Of a DNA stretch of 64,000 bases, positions 1 through 8,245 are shown piece by piece. The translations under genes were made by a program, and so were the position numbers. Location: the NCBI RefSeq assembly GCF_000359745.1, contig NZ_AQHN01000001.1, positions 1 through 64,000 of the forward strand, written 5' to 3'. The DNA is from Rhizobium freirei PRF 81 (lineage in GTDB: Bacteria > Pseudomonadota > Alphaproteobacteria > Rhizobiales > Rhizobiaceae). The notes below the pieces were generated by a model. The model made no database searches and was not told the origin of the DNA. It was given only the letters and a program-made list of their open reading frames with translations. The first letter of the stretch is position 1, and each line of letters opens with the position of its first letter.

Positions 1-153
1 AGTCCGGCATTTATCGCTAGCGGTTTTGCAGCCGACGCCCACGTTCGATCATCAGTCATTCAGGTAAATGTCAGGAATGATAGCCAAGGTCATGGGCTTT
101 GGCGCTGAAAGCCGCGCCCTGCGATAAGGGCCTTCCGGCTCCGCCGATAGCAC

Positions 154-1833
154 ATGCCTCGGAGAAAATATTTGAACGACGACAATACTTTATCTGGCTG
201 GCGCTTCGTCAGGCCAGCCATCGGCAGTGTCACGCTATGTCTCCTAGCCACGTTTTATGTGCTTCTTGTGACAAACCGGATGTTCTGGACCAAGTCCTAC
301 GGCTATTTCACTGCCGAGCCTGCTGCGTATGCCGCCTTCGCGATCGGCATCTCTGTGGCCATCATGGCGCTCTTCACGTTCTTCTCCGCCAAATACGTCA
401 TCAAGCCGGTCCTGATCTTCTTCGTGCTGGTGGCATCGGTATCCTCCTGGTTCAACGATCAGTTCGGCGTCATTATCGACAAGGAAATGATCCGCAACGC
501 CGCGGTCTCGACGGGGGCTGAAGCCGGGCACCTGATCACGGCACGCTTTGCAACGTATGTCTTGCTGACCGGCGTTCTCCCTTCCCTGCTGATCGTCTGG
601 GTGCGGGTCCTCCATCGCCCCATCTTCAAGAAGCTCGCCCACAATACCGTCGTCATTCTTGCCTGCTCGGCGATCTTCGTCGCCGCCGGAACCAGTTTCT
701 ACAAAACCTATGCCGGTATCGGGCGCGCCCATCGCGACCTCATGGACACCCTCAACCCGGTGATGCCGGTCACCAACGCGGTGCGCTTTGTCATCGACTC
801 CACCAGGGACGCCAATGTTGTCGCAACCCCATTGGGCACGGACGCCCGCAGGGTTGGTGTCGTCGACAAAAGCAAGCCGCGCGTCACGATCATCGTGGCC
901 GGCGAAACCGCGCGCGCCCAGAATTTTTCTCTCGGCGGCTACGATAAGCCGACAAACCCGGAACTGGCAAAGCACAATGTCGTCTATTTCCCGAACACCA
1001 GCAGCTGCGGAACGGCGACGGCAACCTCGATCCCCTGCCTGTTCTCCGTCTACACGCGCGAGCAATACAGCCATCGCAAGGGGCTGGAGACGGAAAACCT
1101 GCTCGATGTGCTGACTCATGCAAAGGTCGATGTGAGCTGGCTGGACAACGACACCGGCAGCTACGACGTGACCAATCGCGTCCCATATACCTATCTGCCG
1201 CCATCGAACGATCCGCGCTTCTGCAAGGACGGCGAGTGCAGAGACGAAATCCTCGTCGACAAGGTCGACGGCTGGCTGGACAAGGTGAAGGGGGACAGCG
1301 TTCTGGTGCTGCATCAGCTCGGCAGTCACGGCCCTGCCTACTATCAGCGCTATCCCGATGAGTTCCGCCGCTTTCGCCCCGACTGCCGCTCCAACGATTT
1401 CAGCTCCTGCTCTCGGGAAGAAATCACCAATGCCTATGACAACACGATCCTCTATACGGATCACATCGTCTCGATGATCATCGACAAGCTGAAGCAGCGC
1501 TCGAACGCGATATCCGGTGCAGTTCTTTACTTCTCGGACCACGGCGAGTCGCTCGGCGAGAACGGCATCTATCTGCACGGCACACCCTATATCATCGCAC
1601 CCGTACAACAGACGCAGGTGCCGATGCTGGTATGGATGGCCGACGATCTGGCCAAGGCGGCAGGCTACGACATGGCCTGCCTCGCCAAGAGCGCCACCGC
1701 AGGCACCCACTCCCACGACAACATCTTCCATAGCGTTCTCGGCATGATGGACATCTCGACGAAAGTCTATGATCCAAGCCTGGACGTATTTGCCGGTTGC
1801 CGTACGCCATCAAACAAGCTGGCCAAAAACTGA
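154..1833 (+). CDS. Lipid A phosphoethanolamine transferase, EptA family
   Basis: This inner-membrane enzyme (559 residues) would transfer phosphoethanolamine from phosphatidylethanolamine to lipid A on the periplasmic face, lowering envelope charge and polymyxin sensitivity. About five hydrophobic segments fill the first 190 residues, followed by a sulfatase-fold catalytic domain. The nucleophile motif SSCGTATATSIPC places the catalytic Thr at residue 287. Metal-ligand regions are visible as VAGETARAQN (near 250) and YFSDHGESLGENG (near 465). The length is normal for EptA/MCR-type proteins. The ATG at 154 gives the usual short cytoplasmic N-terminus. It stands alone, facing a cupin gene. The family assignment is firm; the exact acceptor (lipid A or another glycolipid) is inferred. 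Confidence 0.9.
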   Translation: MPRRKYLNDDNTLSGWRFVRPAIGSVTLCLLATFYVLLVTNRMFWTKSYGYFTAEPAAYAAFAIGISVAIMALFTFFSAKYVIKPVLIFFVLVASVSSWFNDQFGVIIDKEMIRNAAVSTGAEAGHLITARFATYVLLTGVLPSLLIVWVRVLHRPIFKKLAHNTVVILACSAIFVAAGTSFYKTYAGIGRAHRDLMDTLNPVMPVTNAVRFVIDSTRDANVVATPLGTDARRVGVVDKSKPRVTIIVAGETARAQNFSLGGYDKPTNPELAKHNVVYFPNTSSCGTATATSIPCLFSVYTREQYSHRKGLETENLLDVLTHAKVDVSWLDNDTGSYDVTNRVPYTYLPPSNDPRFCKDGECRDEILVDKVDGWLDKVKGDSVLVLHQLGSHGPAYYQRYPDEFRRFRPDCRSNDFSSCSREEITNAYDNTILYTDHIVSMIIDKLKQRSNAISGAVLYFSDHGESLGENGIYLHGTPYIIAPVQQTQVPMLVWMADDLAKAAGYDMACLAKSATAGTHSHDNIFHSVLGMMDISTKVYDPSLDVFAGCRTPSNKLAKN

Positions 1834-1895
1834 GACGGGAACTGTAGCGATCGGCGACCCCTCACCGTGCCGGGCCGCCGATATGCCGAAATCCC

Positions 1896-2273
1896 TTAAA
1901 GCCGCTTGGGCTCGCGGATCGTCCGCTCGTTTTCGACATTGCCGGTGTTCAGCGTCGTATTGCGCTCGAACAACACGACCTCGCACGTCGGTTCGGCTAC
2001 GGGGCAATGTTCGACGCCATGCGGCACGATGATATATTCGCCCGGACCAAGGACGACATCGCCGCCGTTTTCCTCGCGCAGCTTCATGCGCAGCGTGCCT
2101 TTGACGACGAGGAACAGCTCGTCCTCTTCCTCATGATGGTGCCAGTGGAACGCGCCATCCAGCTTGACGAGTTTGACCTGAAAATCGTTGATATCGCCAC
2201 CGACGCGCGGACTCCAAGTTTCATCGAAGGCTGCAAAGGCTTTGGTAAGATTGACTTTTTTCAGTGCGACCAC
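1896..2273 (-). CDS. Cupin-domain protein
   Basis: A 125-residue single-domain cupin. The metal-binding first motif is seen as HWHHHEEEDELFLVVKG (residues about 42-58) and the second as PGEYIIVPHGVEHCP (about 76-90), giving three His and one Glu ligand. The start is GTG, with a strong GGAGGA ribosome site about 5 bases upstream. Small stand-alone cupins of this type are usually mannose-6-phosphate-isomerase-like or ectoine-synthase-like barrels of unknown substrate. No operon partner is adjacent; it converges on the EptA gene and is divergent from the luciferase-like monooxygenase. The function beyond metal-binding cupin is not known. Confidence 0.8.
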   Translation of the reverse strand: MVALKKVNLTKAFAAFDETWSPRVGGDINDFQVKLVKLDGAFHWHHHEEEDELFLVVKGTLRMKLREENGGDVVLGPGEYIIVPHGVEHCPVAEPTCEVVLFERNTTLNTGNVENERTIREPKRL

Positions 2274-2490
2274 GTGTTTCCTCCTTTTGATCCAACTGGG
2301 CTAATGTCGAAACTAATATTGGCGGGCGTGTCACCAAGCGCAACGCCGGCGCTGCCGAATGCCGGCCGGTCGCCATCGGCATATCGAATTCTTCGAAGGT
2401 TTCAGCCGAAACTTTCCGGGTAGTTGGCGACCGGGAGCGACACTACATGCTGTTTCAACATCATCATTTCGACACATGACAGGAAAAATC

Positions 2491-3528
2491 ATGACGACAA
2501 ACAATGTCGAATTCGGCCTCGATACTTTCGGCGACGTCACCTTTGACGGCAAGGGCACGCCGCTCCCGCATGCGCAGGTCCTCCGCAATGTCGTCGAGGA
2601 AGGCGTTCTCGCCGATCAGCTAGGAATAGACTTCTTCGGCATTGGCGAGCACCACCGCGAAGACTTCGCGGTCTCCTCGCCCGAGACGATCCTGGCCGCC
2701 ATCGCCAGCCGTACATCGAAAATCCACCTGGGATCGGCCGTAACCGTGCTGAGCTCGGATGACCCGATCCGCGTCTTCCAGCGCTTCTCGAGCCTCAACG
2801 CGGTTTCGAACGGCCGCGCCGAGGTTATTCTCGGCCGCGGCTCCTTTACGGAATCCTTCCCGCTGTTCGGCTTCGAGCTGTCGCAGTACGAACAGCTCTT
2901 CGAGGAAAAGCTCGATCTGTTCGCAGCCCTGCTCAAGAACGAGCCGGTGAACTGGGAGGGCAGCATCCGCCCGCCGCTGCGCAACCAGAAAGTCTTCCCG
3001 ACCATCGAAAGCGGCCAGCTGAAGACCTGGATCGGCGTCGGCGGTAGTCCGGAATCGGTGGTGCGCGCCGCTCATTACGATCTCCCGCTGATGCTGGCGA
3101 TCATCGGCGGCAGCCCCTACCGCTTCCAGCCTTATGTCGACCTCTATCACCGCGCCTTCGAGCAGCTCGGCAAGCCCGTACGGCCGGTCGGCATCCATTC
3201 GCCCGGCTATATCGCCGAAACGGACGAACAGGCGCGCGGGGAGTTGTGGCCCTGCTTCAAGGCGATGCGTGACCGGATCGGCCGCGAGCGTGGCTGGCCG
3301 CCCATGACGCGTGCGGAGTTCGACAACGAGATCGAAAAGGGTTCGCTCTATGTCGGCTCACCGGAAACGGTCGCCGCCAAGCTCGCCCCGGTTATCAAGA
3401 CGCTCGGCATCGATCGCTTCCAGCTGAAGTACAGCGCAGGCGCCCTCGGACACGAGAAGATGATGCGCTGTATCGAACTCTACGGCCAGAAGGTGATCCC
3501 GGCGGTGCGCGCCACACTGGCGGCGTAA
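2491..3528 (+). CDS. LLM-class flavin-dependent oxidoreductase
   Basis: A 345-residue TIM-barrel monooxygenase of the bacterial luciferase-like superfamily, expected to use reduced FMN and oxygen on an unknown substrate. The start MTTNNVEFGLDTFGD is followed by the conserved GEHHREDF motif (near residue 55) and LGSAVTVLSSDDPIRV (near 83-98), both typical of the family. I chose the ATG at 2491 because AGGA lies just upstream; the frame is open to 2359, but that extension is low-complexity and unlike the family. A strong terminator follows at 3576. The substrate cannot be deduced from the neighbours. Confidence 0.85.
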   Translation: MTTNNVEFGLDTFGDVTFDGKGTPLPHAQVLRNVVEEGVLADQLGIDFFGIGEHHREDFAVSSPETILAAIASRTSKIHLGSAVTVLSSDDPIRVFQRFSSLNAVSNGRAEVILGRGSFTESFPLFGFELSQYEQLFEEKLDLFAALLKNEPVNWEGSIRPPLRNQKVFPTIESGQLKTWIGVGGSPESVVRAAHYDLPLMLAIIGGSPYRFQPYVDLYHRAFEQLGKPVRPVGIHSPGYIAETDEQARGELWPCFKAMRDRIGRERGWPPMTRAEFDNEIEKGSLYVGSPETVAAKLAPVIKTLGIDRFQLKYSAGALGHEKMMRCIELYGQKVIPAVRATLAA

Positions 3529-3575
3529 TCCGGGGTCGGATGTCCCGCCCTAGCCTACCATGATCGCTCGGTTCG

Positions 3576-3615
3576 ACGGGCGCTTCGCAACACAGCGAAG
3601 CGCCCGTTGTTTTTT
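3576..3615 (+). terminator. Rho-independent terminator after the LLM monooxygenase
   Basis: A perfect 13-bp stem (ACGGGCGCTTCGC pairing with GCGAAGCGCCCGT) encloses a 6-base AACACA loop and runs into a T-rich tract. It separates the monooxygenase from the RpiR regulator. Confidence 0.9.
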
Positions 3616-3657
3616 GCTGTCATGCTCTTGAAGTAAATGCTACAGATAATAAAATCG

Positions 3658-3671
3658 GTAGTAATTACTAC
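3658..3671. promoter_or_regulatory. Palindromic operator upstream of the RpiR regulator
   Basis: GTAGTAATTACTAC is a perfect 14-bp palindrome 26 bp before the preferred start of the RpiR-family gene. AT-rich perfect palindromes of this size are typical RpiR/HexR-type operators, so autoregulation is likely (inference). Confidence 0.6.
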
Positions 3672-3696
3672 AAAGAAATTTCCAATACGAGACAAG

Positions 3697-4584
3697 ATGC
3701 AAAAGCCTCACACTTTCGACGACCGCGTTCTCGGCATGATCGAGACGCTGGCGCCGGCGGAACAACGCATCGCCCGCTTCTTCGTCGATCAGAAGCAGGC
3801 CGCCCTGCTGAATTCGGCTGCCCAGATCGCGCAACTCGCCGGCACCAGCGATGCGACGGTCGTCCGCACGGCACGCGCCCTCGGCTTCGAAAGCCTGTCG
3901 ACATTGCGGGCAGACTTGCTTGCCGAACTGACGGGAACGCCCTCGCCCGGCGCACGGATGGAACGCACACTGGCTGAAACGGGCAGCCAGGCGACCAACG
4001 CCCTTCGCCATGTCGTCGACATGCATCAACACGCATTGAGCGTCCTGCAACATGAGGAATTTGCCGCGAGTTTCGAGCGCTGCGTCGATATTCTGGCGGG
4101 CGCTACCCGGCGCCATATCTTCGGCATCGGGCCATCGGGCGCCATGGCCGACTATGCCAGCCTGCAGTTCAACCGCATCGGCCTGCCGACAAACGCACTC
4201 TCCACCTCGGGCGTCGCGCTCGCCGATCGCCTGCTCTGGATCGGTGCCGGCGATGTCGTGCTGATGATCGCCTATGCGCCGCTTTACCGCGAGGTGGAAG
4301 TGCTGCTCGAGCATGCTGGTCGCCACGGCGTGCCCGTTATCCTGATCAGCGACGATCTTGGCCTGCTGGTTGCGGACAAGGTGGCGGAAGTCCTACCCGT
4401 CCCGCGCGGCAATGCCGGCCACCTCGCCATGCATGGCGGCACGCTGGTGCTGATCGAAGCGCTGGTCGTTGCGCTAGCGGCAAAGAATAAGGACGTCGCC
4501 ATAGACAGCCTTGACCAACTAAGCCAGCTGCGTGGCGCCATCGAAAAGTCGTGGAGCAAACGCGGCACGAGGAAGCGCAAGTGA
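3697..4584 (+). CDS. MurR/RpiR-family transcriptional regulator
   Basis: A DNA-binding repressor with an N-terminal RpiR helix-turn-helix (about residues 10-85, including AEQRIARFFVDQKQAALLNS and TSDATVVRTARALGFESL) and a C-terminal SIS sugar-phosphate-binding domain (about 120-260, with IFGIGPSGAMADYASLQFNR). These regulators sense phosphosugars. The frame is open from an ATG at 3637, but that start would place the perfect palindrome at 3658-3671 inside the coding region; I prefer the ATG at 3697, where family similarity begins (295 residues). No sugar-catabolic gene is adjacent, so the regulon is unknown. Confidence 0.85.
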   Translation: MQKPHTFDDRVLGMIETLAPAEQRIARFFVDQKQAALLNSAAQIAQLAGTSDATVVRTARALGFESLSTLRADLLAELTGTPSPGARMERTLAETGSQATNALRHVVDMHQHALSVLQHEEFAASFERCVDILAGATRRHIFGIGPSGAMADYASLQFNRIGLPTNALSTSGVALADRLLWIGAGDVVLMIAYAPLYREVEVLLEHAGRHGVPVILISDDLGLLVADKVAEVLPVPRGNAGHLAMHGGTLVLIEALVVALAAKNKDVAIDSLDQLSQLRGAIEKSWSKRGTRKRK

Positions 4585-4705
4585 ACGGCGACCTCGATCG
4601 GCAGACAGGAATGCTCCCCTTGCGAGCTCATCCAGCACATCAAGAAAATGCTCCGGAAAATATCATGCAAATTCAAAATCCTAATCGTCATTCGGGAATC
4701 ACTTC

Positions 4706-5461
4706 ATGAACAGCCTCACACCCATTCTATCCACCGTGACGGCATCCTTTCTCGGCTCGTTTGTCGAGGTCGTGGAGGCCTTCACCATCGTGCTCGCCGT
4801 CGGCGTCACCCGCAGCTGGCGCCCGGCACTGACCGGCGCGGCACTTGCCCTTGCCGTGCTGGCAGCCCTCGTCCTCATCTTCGGACCGCTGCTTGCGCTG
4901 ATACCGATCGAAATACTGCAATTCGTCGTCGGCGTTCTGCTGATCCTCTTCGGCATGCGCTGGCTGCGCAAGGCCATTCTCCGCTCGCTCGGCATCATCG
5001 CCCTGCATGACGAGGAAGCTGCCTTTTCGAAGGAGACGGCGGTGTTGCAGGCGCAGTCCACCGATCGCCGCGCCGATTATCTCGCAGGCCTCGCCGCCTT
5101 CAAGGCGGTGCTGCTCGAAGGTGTCGAAGTGGTCTTCATCGTCATCGCCGTCGGCGGCGCGCATGGGCTCACGGCCTATGCCGGTCTCGGTGCGCTTGCC
5201 GCCTTCGTGCTCGTCATGCTGATCGGCCTGCTGGTCCATCGACCGCTCGCCAGCGTGCCGGAAAATACCCTCAAATTCGTCGTCGGCCTGATGCTGACCA
5301 GCTTCGGCATCTTCTGGACCGGCGAAGGTATCGGCGCGCATTGGCCCGGAGAGGACCTCGCCTTGATCGCCATCTTCGCGATCGTCTCGCTCGCCTCCTA
5401 TGCCATCATCCGCAGCCTGCGCGGCTCCGGCAGCAACCCAACAGCAAAGGCAGCCCAATGA
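4706..5461 (+). CDS. FTR1-like integral membrane protein (COG4280 type)
   Basis: A 251-residue polytopic membrane protein with about seven hydrophobic segments. Two acidic motifs inside membrane helices, FVEVVEAFTIVLAVG (near residue 20) and LLEGVEVVFIVIAVG (near 135), resemble the REGLE-type metal-binding motifs of FTR1 iron permeases, and the two halves look like an internal duplication. Divalent or ferric metal transport is therefore plausible but unproven. Its stop overlaps the next gene by an ATGA, so the two are probably translated together. Confidence 0.65.
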   Translation: MNSLTPILSTVTASFLGSFVEVVEAFTIVLAVGVTRSWRPALTGAALALAVLAALVLIFGPLLALIPIEILQFVVGVLLILFGMRWLRKAILRSLGIIALHDEEAAFSKETAVLQAQSTDRRADYLAGLAAFKAVLLEGVEVVFIVIAVGGAHGLTAYAGLGALAAFVLVMLIGLLVHRPLASVPENTLKFVVGLMLTSFGIFWTGEGIGAHWPGEDLALIAIFAIVSLASYAIIRSLRGSGSNPTAKAAQ

Positions 5462-5664
5462 CCGTCCTGCGCATCGCCCTCTCCGAGCTCATCGGCATGT
5501 TCATCGATGATGGCAGCCTTGCCACGCTCTGCCTCGTCCTCATCCTTGCCGTTGCCGGCGCAGTGGAATTTCTCGCCATGCCGCCGCTTGCGGGCGGACT
5601 CCTCCTGCTGATCGGCTGCGTAGCTATCCTGCTCTACAGCGTCCGTCGCGCCGTGAAGCGATGA
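5458..5664 (+). CDS. Small two-helix membrane protein
   Basis: A 68-residue hydrophobic protein whose ATG overlaps the stop of the FTR1-like gene (ATGA), indicating translational coupling. It has a central segment (LCLVLILAVAGAVEF) and a second one (LLLLIGCVAILLYSV), ending in a basic tail. No family is recognised; it is probably an accessory subunit of the upstream transporter-like protein (inference from the coupling). Confidence 0.65.
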   Translation: MTVLRIALSELIGMFIDDGSLATLCLVLILAVAGAVEFLAMPPLAGGLLLLIGCVAILLYSVRRAVKR

Positions 5665-5673
5665 GATTCACAA

Positions 5674-5807
5674 CCGCCTGCAAGGCTCTACAGCGCCGCG
5701 CGTCATAAATGACGCGCAAAGGTCGCTGTAGCACTGTGAAGCTGCTGCATAATTTCATCCTTAAATCGATGCCGATTTAAGGAATTATGCAGTGGTTTTG
5801 CAGGCGG
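5674..5807. repeat. Mosaic palindromic intergenic repeat (RIME-like), copy 1
   Basis: Three nested or adjacent inverted repeats fill this gap. The outer arms are CCGCCTGCAA (5674-5683) and TTGCAGGCGG (5798-5807). Palindrome A is at 5688-5731, with arms CTACAGCG/CGCTGTAG and GCGCGTCAT/ATGACGCGC. Palindrome B is at 5745-5792, with ends CTGCATAATT/AATTATGCAG and arms TCCTTAAATCG/CGATTTAAGGA. Two large palindromes in one intergenic mosaic fit the rhizobial RIME description. A second, reversed copy lies at 37826-37955. Confidence 0.75.
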
Positions 5808-5899
5808 CTATCATGCCGTCTGCCAATCAGCGTTAGCTCTCGACAGAGCTGCTCGCGGATGCGAAAAATTCCGCACACCAAGCGCAAAGGAGAAACGGC

Positions 5900-6481
5900 A
5901 TGAGCAGCGCCTATCCCGACGTCTATCTCGTACGGCACGGACAGACGGAGTGGAGCCTTTCCGGCAGGCACACCGGCCGCACGGATATTCCCCTGACCGC
6001 CGCCGGCGAGGAAGCGGCTCGCAAACTTGCTGCCCGCCTGCCTGCCATCGATTTCGCCGCCGTCTGGTCGAGCCCGTCGCAACGCGCGCAAAATACCTGC
6101 GCGCTGGCTGGTTTCGGCGACCGGCGCATCATCAAGGACGATCTGGCGGAATGGGACTACGGCGCCTATGAGGGCATCACCACCAAGGCGATCCTGGCGG
6201 AACGCCCGGGCTGGCAGGTTTTTCGTGACGGCTGCCCGAATGGCGAGACGGCAGCCGATGTCGGCGCACGCGCCGACCGGATCATCGGCGAACTTCGCGG
6301 CATCGACGGCCCCGTCCTGATCTTCTCCAGCGCCCATTTCCTGCGCGTCTTCGCCGCCCGCTGGGTCGGCCTGCCGCCGGAAGGCGGCGCGCATCTGGTC
6401 CTCGATACGACAAGCATCAGCGTGCTCGGCTATGAGCATGATCTGACCGAGCCCGTCATCCGCCGCTGGAACCAGATCTGA
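5900..6481 (+). CDS. Histidine phosphatase family protein (phosphoglycerate-mutase-like)
   Basis: A 193-residue cytoplasmic phosphatase of the branch-1 histidine phosphatase superfamily. The RHG motif lies at residues 12-14 (VYLVRHGQTEWS), with the phosphorylated His at 13. The second catalytic His is in IFSSAHFLRVFAARW (near 143), and the conserved acid-rich DLAEWDYGAYEGI segment is near 82-94. AAAGGAG precedes the ATG. It could act on a small phosphorylated metabolite such as a sugar phosphate; the substrate is not evident. Confidence 0.88.
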   Translation: MSSAYPDVYLVRHGQTEWSLSGRHTGRTDIPLTAAGEEAARKLAARLPAIDFAAVWSSPSQRAQNTCALAGFGDRRIIKDDLAEWDYGAYEGITTKAILAERPGWQVFRDGCPNGETAADVGARADRIIGELRGIDGPVLIFSSAHFLRVFAARWVGLPPEGGAHLVLDTTSISVLGYEHDLTEPVIRRWNQI

Positions 6482-6572
6482 CCAAGGCGCAGCACTCTGC
6501 TACATCTCCACAAACGTTTCGAGCTGATGCTGACCCTGAGCTCCATCGGCCAACGCTTCATCGGCGATCACA

Positions 6573-6737
6573 GCGCGTATCGGTGACGCCTGCGCCCGTC
6601 TCTCATCCTCCGATCAGGCCGTCCATCACATCAGCGACACCGTCGGCTAGGTCTCGCTTGCCAACTTCAACAGGCAGTACAAGGCCCTGAAAGGCATGAC
6701 GCCGCGCGCATATCGGGCGATGTTCGTCAGCCGCTGA
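6573..6737 (+). pseudogene. AraC-family regulator remnant (C-terminal HTH)
   Basis: One frame reads as the end of an AraC/XylS DNA-binding domain: ARIGDACARLSSSDQAVHHI, then VG, a TAG stop at 6648-6650, then SLANFNRQYKALKGMTPRAY and a natural stop at 6735. The TAG replaces the aromatic residue normally found before the conserved NFNRQ(F/Y)KALKGMTP motif. Upstream of 6573 the similarity fades, so the N-terminal half is gone. Its 3' end overlaps the end of the convergent MocR gene by 11 bp. Confidence 0.7.
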
Positions 6738-8151
6738 CCGTTGCCACCGCAAGCGCTCCGGCAATTTTCGCCGCGGCGGCATCCGCCGCTGCGGCTTCCA
6801 TGCGCGCAATACCGAGCAGCAGTCCCGGCCGCGCAGGCCCGAGATGCAAGGACGACATCGCGCGCAAGGCGAAGCCGCGAGCATTGACGGCATGCATGGC
6901 CGCGAGGTCATCGACCGTCTCGTCCCGAAACCAGCTTGCCAGCTGCAACCCGCCCCCTCCCGCACCAACATAAAGCCACGCGCCGCAATGGCGTTTGAGG
7001 GCGACGACGGAAGCAGCCATGCGCTCCGCATAGACGCCATTCATGCGGCGCAGATAAGCGCGAAACCGGCCCTCCCGGATAAAGTCGGCGAGCGCCGCCT
7101 GGACATGGACCGGGACAACCGCTCCTCTCAGCCGCTGCGCCGCCTCGACGGAGGCTATTAGCCTGGAGGGCACCACGGCATAGGCGACGCGCAGACCAGG
7201 TGCGAGGGTCTTCGAGAACGTGCCGAGATAGGCGACGACCTCTCCGCGGTCGATCCCTTGCAGCGCGGCAATCGGGCGCGACGCATACTGGAATTCGCTG
7301 TCGTAATCGTCTTCCAGCACGATCGCGCCATTGGTGCGGGCAAACTCCAGCAGGGCAAGACGGCGGGGCAGACTCATGGTGGCACCGGTCGGATATTGAT
7401 GCGATGGCGTGACGTAGATCAGCCGTGGCGGCGGCCCCGCTGCGCGCGAAATATCGATACCCTCTCCATCGCAAGGAACCGGCACGAGCGCGGCGCCCGC
7501 CATGCGGAACAATGCGTGTGCAGTGGCATAGCCCGGATCCTCGATCCAGATGACGCCATCATTCGGATGGTCTGCCCAGAGCAGGACGCTGGCGAGCAGA
7601 TTGATCGCGGCACCCGTCGATGGAACGATCACCACCTGCTCCGGCCTGGCAACCACGCCGCGTGTCGCCGCGATGTGGTCGAGGATCGCTTCTCGCAGCT
7701 CGCGAATGCCGCCATGAGCCGAATAACCGAGATCATGCACCCGAAGCGAACGAGCGCGAGCGCCGAGACATCGCGCCCAGGCGGCATGAGGGAAAGCGGC
7801 CACATCGGGAACGCCGGGCTCGAACAAGCCGCCGCTTGCGAACTCGATTGCCTGGGGCAGGTTGGGTTTCAGCGTCTCGGATTGCCCCAGCAACGGCGAT
7901 GGGAAAGCCGCGACCCGGGTTGCCGCACCCGTGGTCGATTGCAGATAGCCCTCCGCCTTCAGGCGATCATAGGCATTGACGACGGTCGAGCGCGCAACAC
8001 CGAGCGATATGGCCAATCCGCGCGTCGAAGGCACGCGTTGGCCTGCCGGCATATGCCCGTGCAGGATGCGGTCACGCATGAGACGGTAAACCTGGCCCTC
8101 CAGATCGCCCGAAACCCGGTCAAGTGCCGGCCATTGCGCTACGGATGTCAT
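6727..8151 (-). CDS. MocR/PdxR-family regulator (GntR HTH fused to aminotransferase)
   Basis: A 474-residue chimeric transcription factor. Residues about 15-85 form a GntR winged helix (VPSTRGLAISLGVARSTVVN), followed by a linker and a fold-type I aminotransferase-like domain (about 130-470). The PLP-binding lysine sits in YLGTFSKTLAPGLRVAYAV. Such proteins usually sense PLP or a PLP adduct and control a divergent gene. Here the divergent neighbour is a PNP oxidase-like protein, so a link to vitamin B6 or amine metabolism is likely. The ATG at 8151 leaves 94 bp of shared promoter region. Confidence 0.9.
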   Translation of the reverse strand: MTSVAQWPALDRVSGDLEGQVYRLMRDRILHGHMPAGQRVPSTRGLAISLGVARSTVVNAYDRLKAEGYLQSTTGAATRVAAFPSPLLGQSETLKPNLPQAIEFASGGLFEPGVPDVAAFPHAAWARCLGARARSLRVHDLGYSAHGGIRELREAILDHIAATRGVVARPEQVVIVPSTGAAINLLASVLLWADHPNDGVIWIEDPGYATAHALFRMAGAALVPVPCDGEGIDISRAAGPPPRLIYVTPSHQYPTGATMSLPRRLALLEFARTNGAIVLEDDYDSEFQYASRPIAALQGIDRGEVVAYLGTFSKTLAPGLRVAYAVVPSRLIASVEAAQRLRGAVVPVHVQAALADFIREGRFRAYLRRMNGVYAERMAASVVALKRHCGAWLYVGAGGGGLQLASWFRDETVDDLAAMHAVNARGFALRAMSSLHLGPARPGLLLGIARMEAAAADAAAAKIAGALAVATVSG

Positions 8152-8160
8152 GAGACTCCA

Positions 8161-8191
8161 ACTGGTCTGCTCAAAATCAAAAAACTGGCTG
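8161..8191. promoter_or_regulatory. Candidate MocR direct-repeat operator
   Basis: ACTGGTCTG (8161-8169) and ACTGGCTG (8184-8191) are near-identical direct repeats 23 bp apart in the divergent mocR/PNPOx promoter region. MocR-type regulators characteristically bind direct repeats about two helical turns apart. The match is short, so this is a candidate only. Confidence 0.4.
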
Positions 8192-8245
8192 TTTATAACC
8201 TACCTCTTTGTTGGCAGAGATCAACGATCAATCGATGAGGACGAC

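Noticed and set aside
1..153. Possible gene upstream of the EptA gene
   Set aside because: Only a shadow frame from 99; the stretch is best read as the promoter region.
244..1731. Long open frame on the minus strand opposite the EptA gene
   Set aside because: Low-complexity, composition-driven shadow of the plus-strand gene; no family motif.
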